From: Dechloromonas sp.
GTDB lineage: Bacteria > Pseudomonadota > Gammaproteobacteria > Burkholderiales > Rhodocyclaceae
Direction of reading: 5' to 3'
Assembly (NCBI GenBank): GCA_016791065.1
Contig: JAEUOD010000141.1
Span: 1 to 44,312, forward strand
Length of the DNA: 44,312 nucleotides
Of the stretch, positions 1 through 7,184 are shown piece by piece (the first letter of the stretch is position 1; the number at the start of each line of letters is the position of its first letter). The position numbers and the translations under genes are program-made. Under the pieces are notes generated by a model. That model saw nothing but the letters and a program-made list of their open reading frames with translations, did not search any database and was not told where the DNA came from.

Positions 1-443
1 GGGTACTGGCCGATACGCTCGATGGCGACGCCGAGGATCTTGTCGGCTTCGTCCTTCATCTTGGAGAGGCTGGCGAAGCCGAAGCGATGCACGTCGCGCA
101 GGGTGCGGTCGACGGCGACCAGCTTGCCGACGGTGATCAGGGCGCGGCCGAAGCCTTCGTGCGTCAGGTGCACCAGCGGCACGGCGAGCAGCTTGCATTC
201 CTTCTCGATGAGCACGGCGATGGCGTTATAGAAGGCCTTGACGCGCGAAATGGTCTCGTCGTCCGGATCGCCGACCAGCGGAATGTTGGCCTTGCGTTCC
301 TTGGTCAGGACGTAGGGATCGAGAATCTTCTCGACGCTCCAGCCCTGATAGGTGCCATAGGTATCGAGGGCGCGCATCTGGCGGGCCATTTCCTTGACGA
401 AATCGGTTTCGAAAATGGGATCGGCAGCAATGGCTTCGGTCAT
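1..443 (-). CDS. NifX-associated nitrogen fixation protein (DUF269), partial
   Basis: The reading frame starts at an ATG (443-441) behind a clear AAGGAG ribosome-binding site and runs off the left edge, so only about 147 N-terminal residues are seen. The protein begins MTEAIAADPIFETDFVKEM and contains a stretch like DTYGTYQGWSVEKILDPYV, typical of the small DUF269 family that sits next to nifX in many diazotrophs. Members are about 150-160 residues long, so little is missing. The molecular role in the family is unknown; it is presumed to help FeMo-cofactor assembly. It is the last visible gene of the nifN-nifX-rseC-like group and starts 4 bases after the rseC-like stop codon, so co-transcription is very likely. 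Confidence 0.88.
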   Translation of the reverse strand, partial: MTEAIAADPIFETDFVKEMARQMRALDTYGTYQGWSVEKILDPYVLTKERKANIPLVGDPDDETISRVKAFYNAIAVLIEKECKLLAVPLVHLTHEGFGRALITVGKLVAVDRTLRDVHRFGFASLSKMKDEADKILGVAIERIGQY

Positions 444-447
444 GGTG

Positions 448-903
448 TTACTCCTTGGAAAATGGGCTGGATTGACTGGAAATCGGGATCAGTTGCGGCG
501 CCGGCATCAGCCCCGGCACCAGGCCGATGGCGATGCGGGCGATGGTCAGCGCGCCGAGGAAGCCGCCGATGGCGCCGAGCGCCGTGGCGCCGTCGCTACC
601 ATCGAGCGCCGAGCCGAGCCAGGCGCCGAAGATCATGGCAAATGCCGGGAAGAGGTAGCCGAGCAGCGCCGACAACGTCAGGCGGCTCTCCGGCAGGCCG
701 ATGACGACCATGTCGCCGGCCTTGACGCCCTCGCCAACCGGCAGGGTGAGCATCGTCGCCGGGCGACCGGCGGCCATCTTGCCAATGCCGCAGCTGCTGC
801 CCTGGCCGCAGGAAGAGCAGCCGGCGGTTTCCATGGCGACGAAGGCCTTGCCGCCTTCAACCCGCTGCACGATGCCGCGGTGTTCGATCATTTTCGGGTT
901 CAT
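448..903 (-). CDS. RseC/MucC-family membrane protein inside the nif operon
   Basis: About 151 residues. The N-terminal part (MIEHRGIVQRVEGGKAFV) is the RseC/MucC start. It is followed by a cysteine cluster (AGCSSCGQGSSCG, near residues 30-42), then two hydrophobic segments (near residues 78-95 and 103-122). RseC-family proteins are inner-membrane proteins tied to the SoxR-reducing Rsx/Rnf complex. A copy inside a nif operon, in a strain whose rnf operon lies in the same cluster, suggests a role in Rnf assembly or redox maintenance for nitrogenase; that link is inference. The start is uncertain: an ATG at 903 overlaps the nifX stop as ATGA, another ATG at 891 begins the conserved part, and an in-frame GTG lies at 912. 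Confidence 0.85.
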   Translation of the reverse strand: MNPKMIEHRGIVQRVEGGKAFVAMETAGCSSCGQGSSCGIGKMAAGRPATMLTLPVGEGVKAGDMVVIGLPESRLTLSALLGYLFPAFAMIFGAWLGSALDGSDGATALGAIGGFLGALTIARIAIGLVPGLMPAPQLIPISSQSSPFSKE

Positions 904-1379
904 CCTTCCCACCCCTCTTCTTCCATGCTGGCGAAGCGCTCCTCGTCCTTGGCCTTGGTCTGGGCCGCGATGGCCCGGTCGATCCAGGCCACGCCGCCCT
1001 CGGTCATGGCTTTGGAAATCTCGGCGAGCAGGTCGTCGATGGCATCGACCTCGTTGATGCGGATCGGCTGCACGCCCGCCGCCATCAGCTTCTTGATGGC
1101 CGAGGCGCCAATCGCCATGACATAGACGGCGGCGCAGCCGGCAAGGAAATCAACCTTGGCGGTGAGCTTGTCTTCGTTGCCGTCCATCGCCTCTTCGGCG
1201 AACTCGGCGACGCCGACCAGCGTCGCCTTGTCCGGCGTCACTTCATAGACGGCGAACCCCTCGGCCGCGCCGAAGTGCTGATTGACCCGAGTCCGGTCGG
1301 TGGAGGCGAAGGCTACCTTGATCACGGCTTCCGGCTCCCGCTTAATGGACCAGACCAGCTGCAGACGACGAGATGACAT
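900..1379 (-). CDS. nifX: NifX, FeMo-cofactor precursor carrier
   Basis: About 159 residues from [18 protein letters not shown]. NifX binds the NifB product and the VK-cluster and passes them to or from NifEN during cofactor synthesis in the cytoplasm. The family signature is visible as [26 protein letters not shown] near residues 20-50: the asparagine/histidine/phenylalanine pocket shared by NifX, NafY and the NifB C-terminus. The frame is open upstream to 1448, but MSSRR at 1379 is the conventional NifX beginning, and the longer extension would lie inside nifN. With this start the gene overlaps the nifN 3' end by 38 bases, so the two are translationally linked. The C-terminus is acidic (EEEGWEG). 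Confidence 0.93.
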   Translation of the reverse strand: MSSRRLQLVWSIKREPEAVIKVAFASTDRTRVNQHFGAAEGFAVYEVTPDKATLVGVAEFAEEAMDGNEDKLTAKVDFLAGCAAVYVMAIGASAIKKLMAAGVQPIRINEVDAIDDLLAEISKAMTEGGVAWIDRAIAAQTKAKDEERFASMEEEGWEG

Positions 1380-2751
1380 TTGGCTTGCCGACGCCGAGAC
1401 CGTCTCGGTCGTCGCCCCAGTAGATTGATCGATAGGCTTCGAGTTCATGGTGTTGTCCCAGCATCAGGTTGGCGATATCGAAGAGGGCCTGCCGGGTTCC
1501 CCGGTAGCCCACCCAGGTGCGGGCGTAACCGCCCACGTGGTCGTACTGCGGAAAGCCCGCCCGCATCAGCGGCAGGCCAAGGCGATGCGCCGTTTCGGCG
1601 GCATGGGAATTGGACATGATGAATTGCGCGTCGCCCGCCCTGGCTTCCTTTTCCATGTCTTCCAGATCGCCGACGATGACCTTGCTGATCGGCAGGCCGG
1701 TCAGGCTTTCGTGTTTGTGTGGGCTGACCGCACTGACCACCTCGGCCCCCATGCTGGTCATGAAACGCACCTGCTGGCCGAGCAGATCGGGATCGGCGGC
1801 GAGCGCAACGCGGGCGAAGCCGATCATGAAGTGGCAATCCACCATGGCATCCTGCAGCTGGGCGCGATGGCGCTCGATCTTCTCGGGCACCGGCTTGCCG
1901 GAAATCTCGGCGAGCGCCTGGGTAAAGGCATCGCAATCGTCGAGGCCCATCAGGCCTTCGAAACGGTAGTCGGGCACGCCGCTGCGCTTGTTCAGGATGT
2001 TCGCCGCCTTGTAGAGCGAGGGGCCGACCACCAGCGTCGCCGCCGATTCGCCCATGATCTCGATCTCCGAACGCGGCGTCCCGCCGATGGTCAGCGACGA
2101 GGTTTCAGCCTCGACCAGATGCCCGTCCAGCGAATCGCCGATATCCGGCACGACGATGGGACGCAGGCCGAAAGCCTCGACCCAGTCCTTGATCGCCTCG
2201 ATGTCGCCCGGCGTCAGCATGGCGGAGGCCAGCACATTGACCTGCTTCGGCCGCTTGCCGACGCTTTGTCTCTCCGGTACCAGCGTCTCGATCAGCGACT
2301 CGATGGCCAGCGCGTAGCCACTCTCCAGGCAACCGACGTAATCCGGCGTATTGACCGGCACCACGGCGACATGGGCGAATTCGGGGTGCGCCGCGCGAAA
2401 CTCCTTGAGCGCCCTGCGAATGTCGGTGCCCTGCGTCTCCGACAGGCCGGTAGTCACCAGGCCGATGATGTCCGGCTTGCTCTTGTCGGAAAGGGTACGC
2501 AGCGCCTCGACAATGTTCTCGTCGGCGCCCATGATGGTCGATACCTGATCCATCGCCGTTGTCTGCAGCGGAATCGGCTCGCGGAAGTGGCGTACGAAGA
2601 AAACCTTGCCGAAGGCCGTACAGCCCTGCGAACCATGCATCAGCGGCAAGCTGCGGTTGAGCCCGAGGAAGGCGAGCGAAGCGCCAACCGGCTGGCTGAC
2701 CTTGAGCGGATTTACCGCCAGCGCCTTCTTGGATTGAATGATTTCGGCCAT
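1342..2751 (-). CDS. nifN: NifN, FeMo-cofactor scaffold subunit
   Basis: About 469 residues, a normal NifN length. NifN pairs with NifE in the NifE2N2 scaffold where the iron-sulfur core receives molybdenum and homocitrate. The N-terminal part shows [27 protein letters not shown], whose cysteine matches a cluster ligand of the NifK/NifN family, followed by the nitrogenase component-1 fold. The start at MAEIIQSK (2751) is preferred over an upstream in-frame ATG at 2802, because the sigma54 promoter at 2786-2803 overlaps that codon and would start the transcript downstream of it. Unlike the usual nifEN layout, nifE is about 10 kb away (12699-14099). nifX overlaps its 3' end. Confidence 0.95.
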   Translation of the reverse strand: MAEIIQSKKALAVNPLKVSQPVGASLAFLGLNRSLPLMHGSQGCTAFGKVFFVRHFREPIPLQTTAMDQVSTIMGADENIVEALRTLSDKSKPDIIGLVTTGLSETQGTDIRRALKEFRAAHPEFAHVAVVPVNTPDYVGCLESGYALAIESLIETLVPERQSVGKRPKQVNVLASAMLTPGDIEAIKDWVEAFGLRPIVVPDIGDSLDGHLVEAETSSLTIGGTPRSEIEIMGESAATLVVGPSLYKAANILNKRSGVPDYRFEGLMGLDDCDAFTQALAEISGKPVPEKIERHRAQLQDAMVDCHFMIGFARVALAADPDLLGQQVRFMTSMGAEVVSAVSPHKHESLTGLPISKVIVGDLEDMEKEARAGDAQFIMSNSHAAETAHRLGLPLMRAGFPQYDHVGGYARTWVGYRGTRQALFDIANLMLGQHHELEAYRSIYWGDDRDGLGVGKPNVISSSAAGLVH

Positions 2752-2785
2752 TTGGACATCGTCCCGTTGAGAGTCACCCACTCCC

Positions 2786-2803
2786 AGCAAGGAACGCGCC
2801 AAG
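2786..2803 (-). promoter_or_regulatory. Sigma54 promoter of nifN
   Basis: On the minus strand the sequence reads TTGGCGCGTTCCTTGCT, with the GG (-24) and GC (-12) exactly ten bases apart as sigma54 requires. The predicted transcript starts about 25 bases before the ATG at 2751. A NifA-type site lies about 60 bp upstream. Confidence 0.85.
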
Positions 2804-2845
2804 AAACTAATCGTTTATATACAGACAATTACGACACACGGACGC

Positions 2846-2861
2846 TGTCGCAAACACGACA
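2846..2861 (-). promoter_or_regulatory. NifA upstream activating site of nifN
   Basis: TGTCGCAAACACGACA (plus strand) matches TGT-N10-ACA perfectly and has the longer inverted arms TGTCG/CGACA. The identical 16 bases occur at 31429-31444 before the ferredoxin operon. Confidence 0.88.
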
Positions 2862-2944
2862 AAAGCGCTGCGCACATCACATTTGCATTTTGGTTTGGCA
2901 ATCGGCCCGACTTTGCATATCCTGTCGCCCCGATTATCCCGAGC

Positions 2945-3571
2945 ATGCCCATGCGCTACCAAGGCCGCATTACCTCCTGGAAAGACGACAAAGGCTTCGG
3001 CTTCATCACGCCCAATGGCGGCGGCGAGCCGCTCTTCGTCCATGTCAGTGCCTTGGCGAATCGGCACCGTCGGCCGCAAGGCAACGAGCTGGTCACCTAT
3101 GAAGTCGGCCACGACGCTCGCGGACGACTCCAGGCCAGGAATGTGGGCTTTGTCGGCGAGCATTCGGCGCCGACCGGTGGCAACAAGAGCCGGAGTCCGT
3201 TTCCGCCGCTCTTCGCACTCGGTTTTCTCGCCTTTGTCGCGGCCATGGCTATGCTTGGCCGACTGCCCCCGATCATTCCGGGGATCTACGTCGTCACCAG
3301 CATTCTGGCCTTTCTGGCCTATGGCTTGGACAAATCGGCGGCAAAACGCAATGCCTGGCGCACGAAGGAAAGTACCCTGCACCTCTTCGCATTGCTCGGA
3401 GGCTGGCCGGGCGCTCTGGCAGCGCAACGCGTACTGCGCCACAAATCGGCCAAAACCTCCTTCCAGATCGTATTCTGGGCCAGCGTCGCACTCAATTGCG
3501 GTGCCCTCGGCTGGTTGCTCTCGGCCTCGGGAGCCTCGGTACTGCGGGCTACGCTCGGGCATAGTAGTTGA
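2945..3571 (+). CDS. Cold-shock domain plus DUF1294 membrane protein
   Basis: 208 residues. Residues 1-65 form a cold-shock (OB-fold) domain: GRITSWKDDKGFGFITPNGGGEPLFVHVSAL contains the RNP1-like KGFGFI and RNP2-like LFVHVS motifs. A basic linker and then several hydrophobic segments follow (about residues 85-205), with the DUF1294 signature YGLDKSAAKRNAWRTKESTLHLFALLGGWPGALAAQ. This fusion is known in bacteria but has no assigned function; nucleic-acid binding at the membrane is a reasonable guess. An ATG six bases downstream (2951) is an equally possible start. The gene diverges from nifN, and its upstream region contains the nifN NifA site, which need not act on it. Confidence 0.85.
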   Translation: MPMRYQGRITSWKDDKGFGFITPNGGGEPLFVHVSALANRHRRPQGNELVTYEVGHDARGRLQARNVGFVGEHSAPTGGNKSRSPFPPLFALGFLAFVAAMAMLGRLPPIIPGIYVVTSILAFLAYGLDKSAAKRNAWRTKESTLHLFALLGGWPGALAAQRVLRHKSAKTSFQIVFWASVALNCGALGWLLSASGASVLRATLGHSS

Positions 3572-3602
3572 CTGTTTTCATCAACAAAAATAGGATTTGA
3601 TC

Positions 3603-3745
3603 TTCCCAAGGGGGAGTAGCTCTCCGTCGGCGTGTCGTCAATACGGAAGGTCGCCCGACCTTCCCGGTACGTCGGGTGGCAATCGCAAGAGCTGCGGTTG
3701 CCGCGAGCAAGACCTTTGCCGCACAGGCGAAGGTTCCGTTACCCA
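3603..3745 (+). ncRNA. yybP-ykoY-type (manganese) riboswitch before terC
   Basis: The leader of terC carries both conserved halves of the yybP-ykoY class. The first is AAGGGGGAGTAGCTC near 3608-3622. The second is GCAAGACCTTTGCC at 3707-3720, closed by the near-complement GGCGAAGG at 3726-3733. The class senses Mn2+ (and in some cases pH) and commonly precedes TerC/Alx or Mn exporter genes. TTCCGTTACC (3734-3743) is perfectly complementary to GGTAACGGAA (3807-3816) just before the terC ribosome-binding site. A GC-rich hairpin lies between them (about 3783-3800). These look like the expression platform, acting on translation rather than through a poly-U terminator. The 5' boundary is approximate. 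Confidence 0.8.
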
Positions 3746-3829
3746 GTTCAGGTCGGTCCGGCGCCAGTGCCGGATAAAGGTGCCGCCGGCTTGCGGCGGC
3801 TCGATCGGTAACGGAATGGAGAGCCTGTC

Positions 3830-4840
3830 ATGGAAACAATCGGAACCTGGTGGATGTGGGCGGGATTTTTCGCCATCGTTCTCGTCATGCTGTTCATCGA
3901 CCTCTTCCTGGTCGGCGGCGGCAAACAGCATCGCGTCAGCTTCCGGGAAGCCGCCACCTGGTCGGTGATCTGGGTCGGCGTCTCGCTACTCTTCGCCGGC
4001 GCCTTGTGGTGGCATCTTGACGGCGCGGCGGGACGGGAAATCGCCAACCAGAAGACGCTAGAGTTCGTTACCGGTTACCTGATCGAGAAATCGCTGGCCG
4101 TCGACAACGTTTTCGTCTGGCTGATGCTGTTCAGCTTCTTCGCCATTCCCCTCGAACTGCAGAAGCGCGTGCTGATTCTCGGCGTTTTTGGCGCCATCGT
4201 CATGCGCACTGTAATGATCTTCGCAGGCGTCTGGCTGATCGCCCATTTCCATTGGCTGCTCTACGTTTTCGGCGCCTTCCTGCTGGTTACCGGCGTCAAG
4301 ATGTGGTGGTTCGCCGATGAAAAGCCCGACCTGGCCAACAACCCGCTCATCAAGTGGATACGTGGCCACATGAAATTAACGCACGAACTCCAGGGAGACG
4401 CCTTCTTCGTCTGGCGCGAGGAAGCCGGCAAGCTCGTGCGCTACGCCACGCCGCTCTTCCTCGTGCTGCTCCTGGTCGAGATTTCCGATCTGATCTTCGC
4501 GGTCGATTCGATCCCGGCCATTTTCGCGATCACGACCGACCCTTTCATCGTCCTGACCTCAAACGTCTTCGCGATTCTTGGCCTGCGCGCCATGTATTTT
4601 TTGCTTGCCGACATGGCCGACCGCTTTTCGCTGCTCAAGTACGGCCTCGCCCTGGTACTCATGTTCATCGGCACCAAGATGCTGCTCATCGACATTTTCA
4701 AGATTCCGGTGCTGTTCTCGCTCGGTGTCGTTGCTGCCATCATCGCCACCTCGATAGTGCTGTCTTTGCGCAAGGATGCACACGAGCGGCTTTCCAGCGC
4801 TCACAAGCCCGGCAAAGAGGTTCAGAATCTCTCTGAATAA
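3830..4840 (+). CDS. TerC/Alx-family integral membrane protein
   Basis: 336 residues with about nine hydrophobic segments spread over the whole length. TerC hallmarks are [18 protein letters not shown] (near residue 85) and [21 protein letters not shown] (near residue 220); the acidic residues in these two helices are conserved in the family and fit metal transport. Alx/TerC proteins are linked to manganese export and to tellurite resistance. The Mn-type riboswitch directly upstream favours a manganese role here. The ATG at 3830 follows GGAGAG with 6 bases spacing. The cytochrome c gene starts shortly after its stop. Confidence 0.92.
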   Translation: METIGTWWMWAGFFAIVLVMLFIDLFLVGGGKQHRVSFREAATWSVIWVGVSLLFAGALWWHLDGAAGREIANQKTLEFVTGYLIEKSLAVDNVFVWLMLFSFFAIPLELQKRVLILGVFGAIVMRTVMIFAGVWLIAHFHWLLYVFGAFLLVTGVKMWWFADEKPDLANNPLIKWIRGHMKLTHELQGDAFFVWREEAGKLVRYATPLFLVLLLVEISDLIFAVDSIPAIFAITTDPFIVLTSNVFAILGLRAMYFLLADMADRFSLLKYGLALVLMFIGTKMLLIDIFKIPVLFSLGVVAAIIATSIVLSLRKDAHERLSSAHKPGKEVQNLSE

Positions 4841-4867
4841 CCTCCACACATGAACGAAAGGACAAGC

Positions 4868-5278
4868 ATGCGAAGCATCCTCTGCCTCACCACGCTGCTG
4901 GTTGCCGCCTTTTCCTGCACGGCAGCGGACAACGGGATCGACCCCGGCAAGCGCGAATTCCTCAGCAACTGTGCGACCTGCCATGGCGCCGACGGCAAGG
5001 GGGGCGTCCGCCAGCCGAACAGCCTGGCGGTGGCACCACCGGACCTGACACAGCTTTCGAAAGCCAATGCCGGCATCTTCCCGACCGCACGCGTCTACGA
5101 AACCATCGACGGCCGCCTCGCCGTCAATTCGCACGGCCCGCGCGACATGCCGGTCTGGGGGCAGGTCTACACCGCCCAGGCGGCAAGCGGCACGGACAAC
5201 CCGTACGTCGCCGAGGCCAAGGTGCGCCAGCGCATCCACGCGCTGATTGACTATCTCTACCTGATGCAGGAGCGTTAG
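4868..5278 (+). CDS. Small periplasmic mono-heme cytochrome c
   Basis: About 136 residues from MRSILCLTT, which follows GAAAGGA; an upstream ATG at 4850 would add six residues. Residues 1-20 form a signal peptide (RSILCLTTLLVAAFSCTAA). The single heme motif CATCH lies near residue 36, with a downstream methionine in PRDMPVW that can act as the axial ligand. This is a class I cytochrome c for periplasmic electron transfer; its partners are not identifiable here. It lies 27 bases downstream of terC and may be co-transcribed with it. Confidence 0.85.
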   Translation: MRSILCLTTLLVAAFSCTAADNGIDPGKREFLSNCATCHGADGKGGVRQPNSLAVAPPDLTQLSKANAGIFPTARVYETIDGRLAVNSHGPRDMPVWGQVYTAQAASGTDNPYVAEAKVRQRIHALIDYLYLMQER

Positions 5279-5318
5279 GCGGACTTGCTTAACTCACCCG
5301 GCAGGCGCTCGCTGAGCG

Positions 5319-5699
5319 TCAGCGGATACCGGAATCCGCCACCAGCTTGCCGCCCGAAGCCATCACGCGTTCGCTGAGTGCCTGCACCGTGGCCTGTGCC
5401 TCTTCGGCAGCCTCTTCCATTTCCTCCGCCGTCAGCGGCCGAGCCAGCGCTTCCAGTTCGATGCGTTGAATATTCGGGCATTTCTCGACCACGCCCTGCA
5501 GGATGCTATCTACCTTCCTGGCGCCCAGCCCAAACAACACCTTCTCCAGCACGAAGAGCCGGACAACGATGATTTCTTCCGGGCTCTGCACACTGGCCTG
5601 CACCGCCTGAATCTCCTGGCGCAGATAGCCCCGGAACTTGAGCGGCGTCACTTCGGCGGGAACCTGCAGGACTGTGGAACGGAACTGACCTTCGATCAT
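5319..5699 (-). CDS. Hypothetical protein
   Basis: 126 residues, not recognised. It begins MIEGQFRSTVLQVPAEVTPL. The middle is a mix of charged and hydrophobic residues (PEEIIVVRLFVLEKVLFGL), and the C-terminal third is an acidic, alanine-rich helix (TAEEMEEAAEEAQATVQAL) that could form a coiled coil. There is no signal peptide and no transmembrane segment. Base composition resembles the surrounding genes, and the frame is well supported by a GC-rich third codon position. It lies downstream of, and in the same direction as, the nucleotidyltransferase gene, 71 bases after it. Confidence 0.6.
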   Translation of the reverse strand: MIEGQFRSTVLQVPAEVTPLKFRGYLRQEIQAVQASVQSPEEIIVVRLFVLEKVLFGLGARKVDSILQGVVEKCPNIQRIELEALARPLTAEEMEEAAEEAQATVQALSERVMASGGKLVADSGIR

Positions 5700-5770
5700 G
5701 GCGGGCTGGCAAATCAGGGAAAGCGGCGATTTTCGCAGAAGGCTAAGGGCGAGGAAAGCCGGACGCCCGC

Positions 5771-6475
5771 TTAGACCAGCACCCGTCGTAGCCCCCGGAT
5801 TTTACTCCACAGCACCGCCTTGGGCTGCTTAATAGCCATCACCAACATGCAGCGCTCCAGCCAGTCCGGGCGATTCTGCAAACGCTCGATGGCGCGTTCA
5901 AGGTCGCGGGCAATCGCCTCGCCGTAGGCGCCCTGTGCCTTGAGAACAGCCTTGCTCAGCAACGGCAACGAAGGGCTCATCATGGCCAGATCAATCACGT
6001 CGCGGCTGAACACCCCGTCGTCGCTCCACCGATCCGCATTGGCCAGCAACTTGCTGGTCGCCATATCGAGCGGCGTCAGCGTTGAAACGCCCCATAGCTG
6101 ATCTTTCCTGCCGGCCGCCGCAAGCTCGATGCGGCCTTCGAGGACGATTTCAAACTTGATCGGCAGATCATCCACCAGCAGCGTCGTGCGAATTCCATAC
6201 TGATCGGCGCGCACCTCCCGTGCCAACCGAAACTGCTCGCCATCCGGCCGCAATAAGCCGGCAAAGCCCGCGTCTCCAGTCAACAACTGGCGCAGACGGC
6301 GATAGCTGTCGAGGTCCGACACCAGAAAATCCATATCGACCGATTCGCGATACTCGCCAAAACGCAAGGCCATCGCCGTGCCGCCGCCAAACAGGCAATT
6401 CGCCTCACGCAACAAATCGCTATCCAGCGCCGACAACACCCGCGCAATCCGCCGATGGTGCGACCGCTCAAACAT
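5771..6475 (-). CDS. AbiEii/AbiGii-type nucleotidyltransferase, toxin-like
   Basis: About 234 residues from MFERSHHRRIARVLSALD. The pattern CLFGGGTAMALRFGEYRESVDMDFLV (near residues 25-52) is the GG-x-S/T...D-x-D active site of the DNA polymerase beta-like fold used by AbiEii toxins. A later helical region (LTPLDMATSKLLANADRW) is also typical. AbiEii enzymes modify RNA or other targets in abortive infection and toxin-antitoxin systems. The start overlaps the upstream HTH gene by 8 bases (ATGTTTGA), so they form one unit. Whether it acts as a toxin in this strain is inference from the family and the pairing. Confidence 0.82.
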   Translation of the reverse strand: MFERSHHRRIARVLSALDSDLLREANCLFGGGTAMALRFGEYRESVDMDFLVSDLDSYRRLRQLLTGDAGFAGLLRPDGEQFRLAREVRADQYGIRTTLLVDDLPIKFEIVLEGRIELAAAGRKDQLWGVSTLTPLDMATSKLLANADRWSDDGVFSRDVIDLAMMSPSLPLLSKAVLKAQGAYGEAIARDLERAIERLQNRPDWLERCMLVMAIKQPKAVLWSKIRGLRRVLV

Positions 6476-6971
6476 CCCCGGCACCGGGCGCCTCAGCGTC
6501 ACCGAAAGCCAGTCGCAAGGCATCGATCAAATTCCGCTCACGCGGCAGCAAGGCCGCCTCATCGACATGCCGCCAGTTGCGCTCATAAATCCCCAGCGCC
6601 TCGCGCGGCGTCAATTCATCCGTTCCCTGAACCTGCCACGCCAGTTGCTGCAAAGCCGGGAAATCAGCCAGACGAACCCGCGCCGGCAACCAGCCAGCCT
6701 TGTCGTCCGCCACCGGTTGCGAAGCCTCGTCGGCCACAACCGTCGCCGAAAAAGTCATCCCCAACGCCGCCAGAACATTCAAGTAAGCCCCCATCGTCAC
6801 CGAAGGCTCTCCCTGCTCAATGCGATGCACGCTCACCCGCGACATTCCTGAAGCCTCCGCCAGCGCCGTCGCACTCACCCGCAAAGCCTTGCGCTGCGCA
6901 CGAATGCGGGCTCCAAGCGCGGCAAGCTGATCGGTGACGACTGCGGGGGTGGGTGGGGATTTGGCCGGCAT
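6468..6971 (-). CDS. XRE-type helix-turn-helix protein, antitoxin partner
   Basis: About 167 residues from MPAKSPPTPAVV. Residues 15-75 form an HTH_XRE domain: LGARIRAQRKALRVSATALAEASGMSRVSVHRIEQGEPSVTMGAYLNVLAAL. The C-terminal half (residues 95-165) has no name I recognise but is typical of antitoxins paired with AbiEii-like nucleotidyltransferases. It overlaps that gene by 8 bases and would be translated first. Such proteins normally repress their own promoter; the AT-rich stretch immediately upstream (6972-7030) is the likely operator. Upstream in-frame ATGs at 6983 and 7022 exist, but they lie in that AT-rich region. Confidence 0.82.
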   Translation of the reverse strand: MPAKSPPTPAVVTDQLAALGARIRAQRKALRVSATALAEASGMSRVSVHRIEQGEPSVTMGAYLNVLAALGMTFSATVVADEASQPVADDKAGWLPARVRLADFPALQQLAWQVQGTDELTPREALGIYERNWRHVDEAALLPRERNLIDALRLAFGDAEAPGAGDV

Positions 6972-7149
6972 AGTGTATCTCATAATAGGCAAAAATGCGC
7001 AATTGTCAATATTGAGAAACATATTTGTGAAATTTTCAGTGGTGTCGGGGCGGATTAAACGATCAGGATTGGTTTGTAGAGGCTTCCATGGTCAACCTGA
7101 AAAAACGGCCAAATTTGGAGAGGCCAGAAAGCTAAATGTCTCTGACCCC

Positions 7150-7172
7150 TTTGGCTGCTGCTTTGGCTGCTG
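7150..7172. repeat. Short direct repeat in the gap upstream of the HTH gene
   Basis: TTTGGCTGCTG occurs twice (7150-7160 and 7162-7172), separated by one base, in the 213-base gap between the HTH gene and the reverse transcriptase. Otherwise this gap shows an AT-rich stretch and no ORF I can support. Confidence 0.4.
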
Positions 7173-7184
7173 ACCCGATTGGCG

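Noticed and set aside
2811-2833. A ModE-like stretch (CGTTTATATACAG...AATTACG) in the nifN promoter
   Set aside because: The arms are 22 bases apart in total, not the 24 seen at the other three boxes, and the right arm is poor.
1447-3102. A 551-codon plus-strand frame antisense to nifN
   Set aside because: It covers nifN and its promoter on the opposite strand and shows no recognisable domain.
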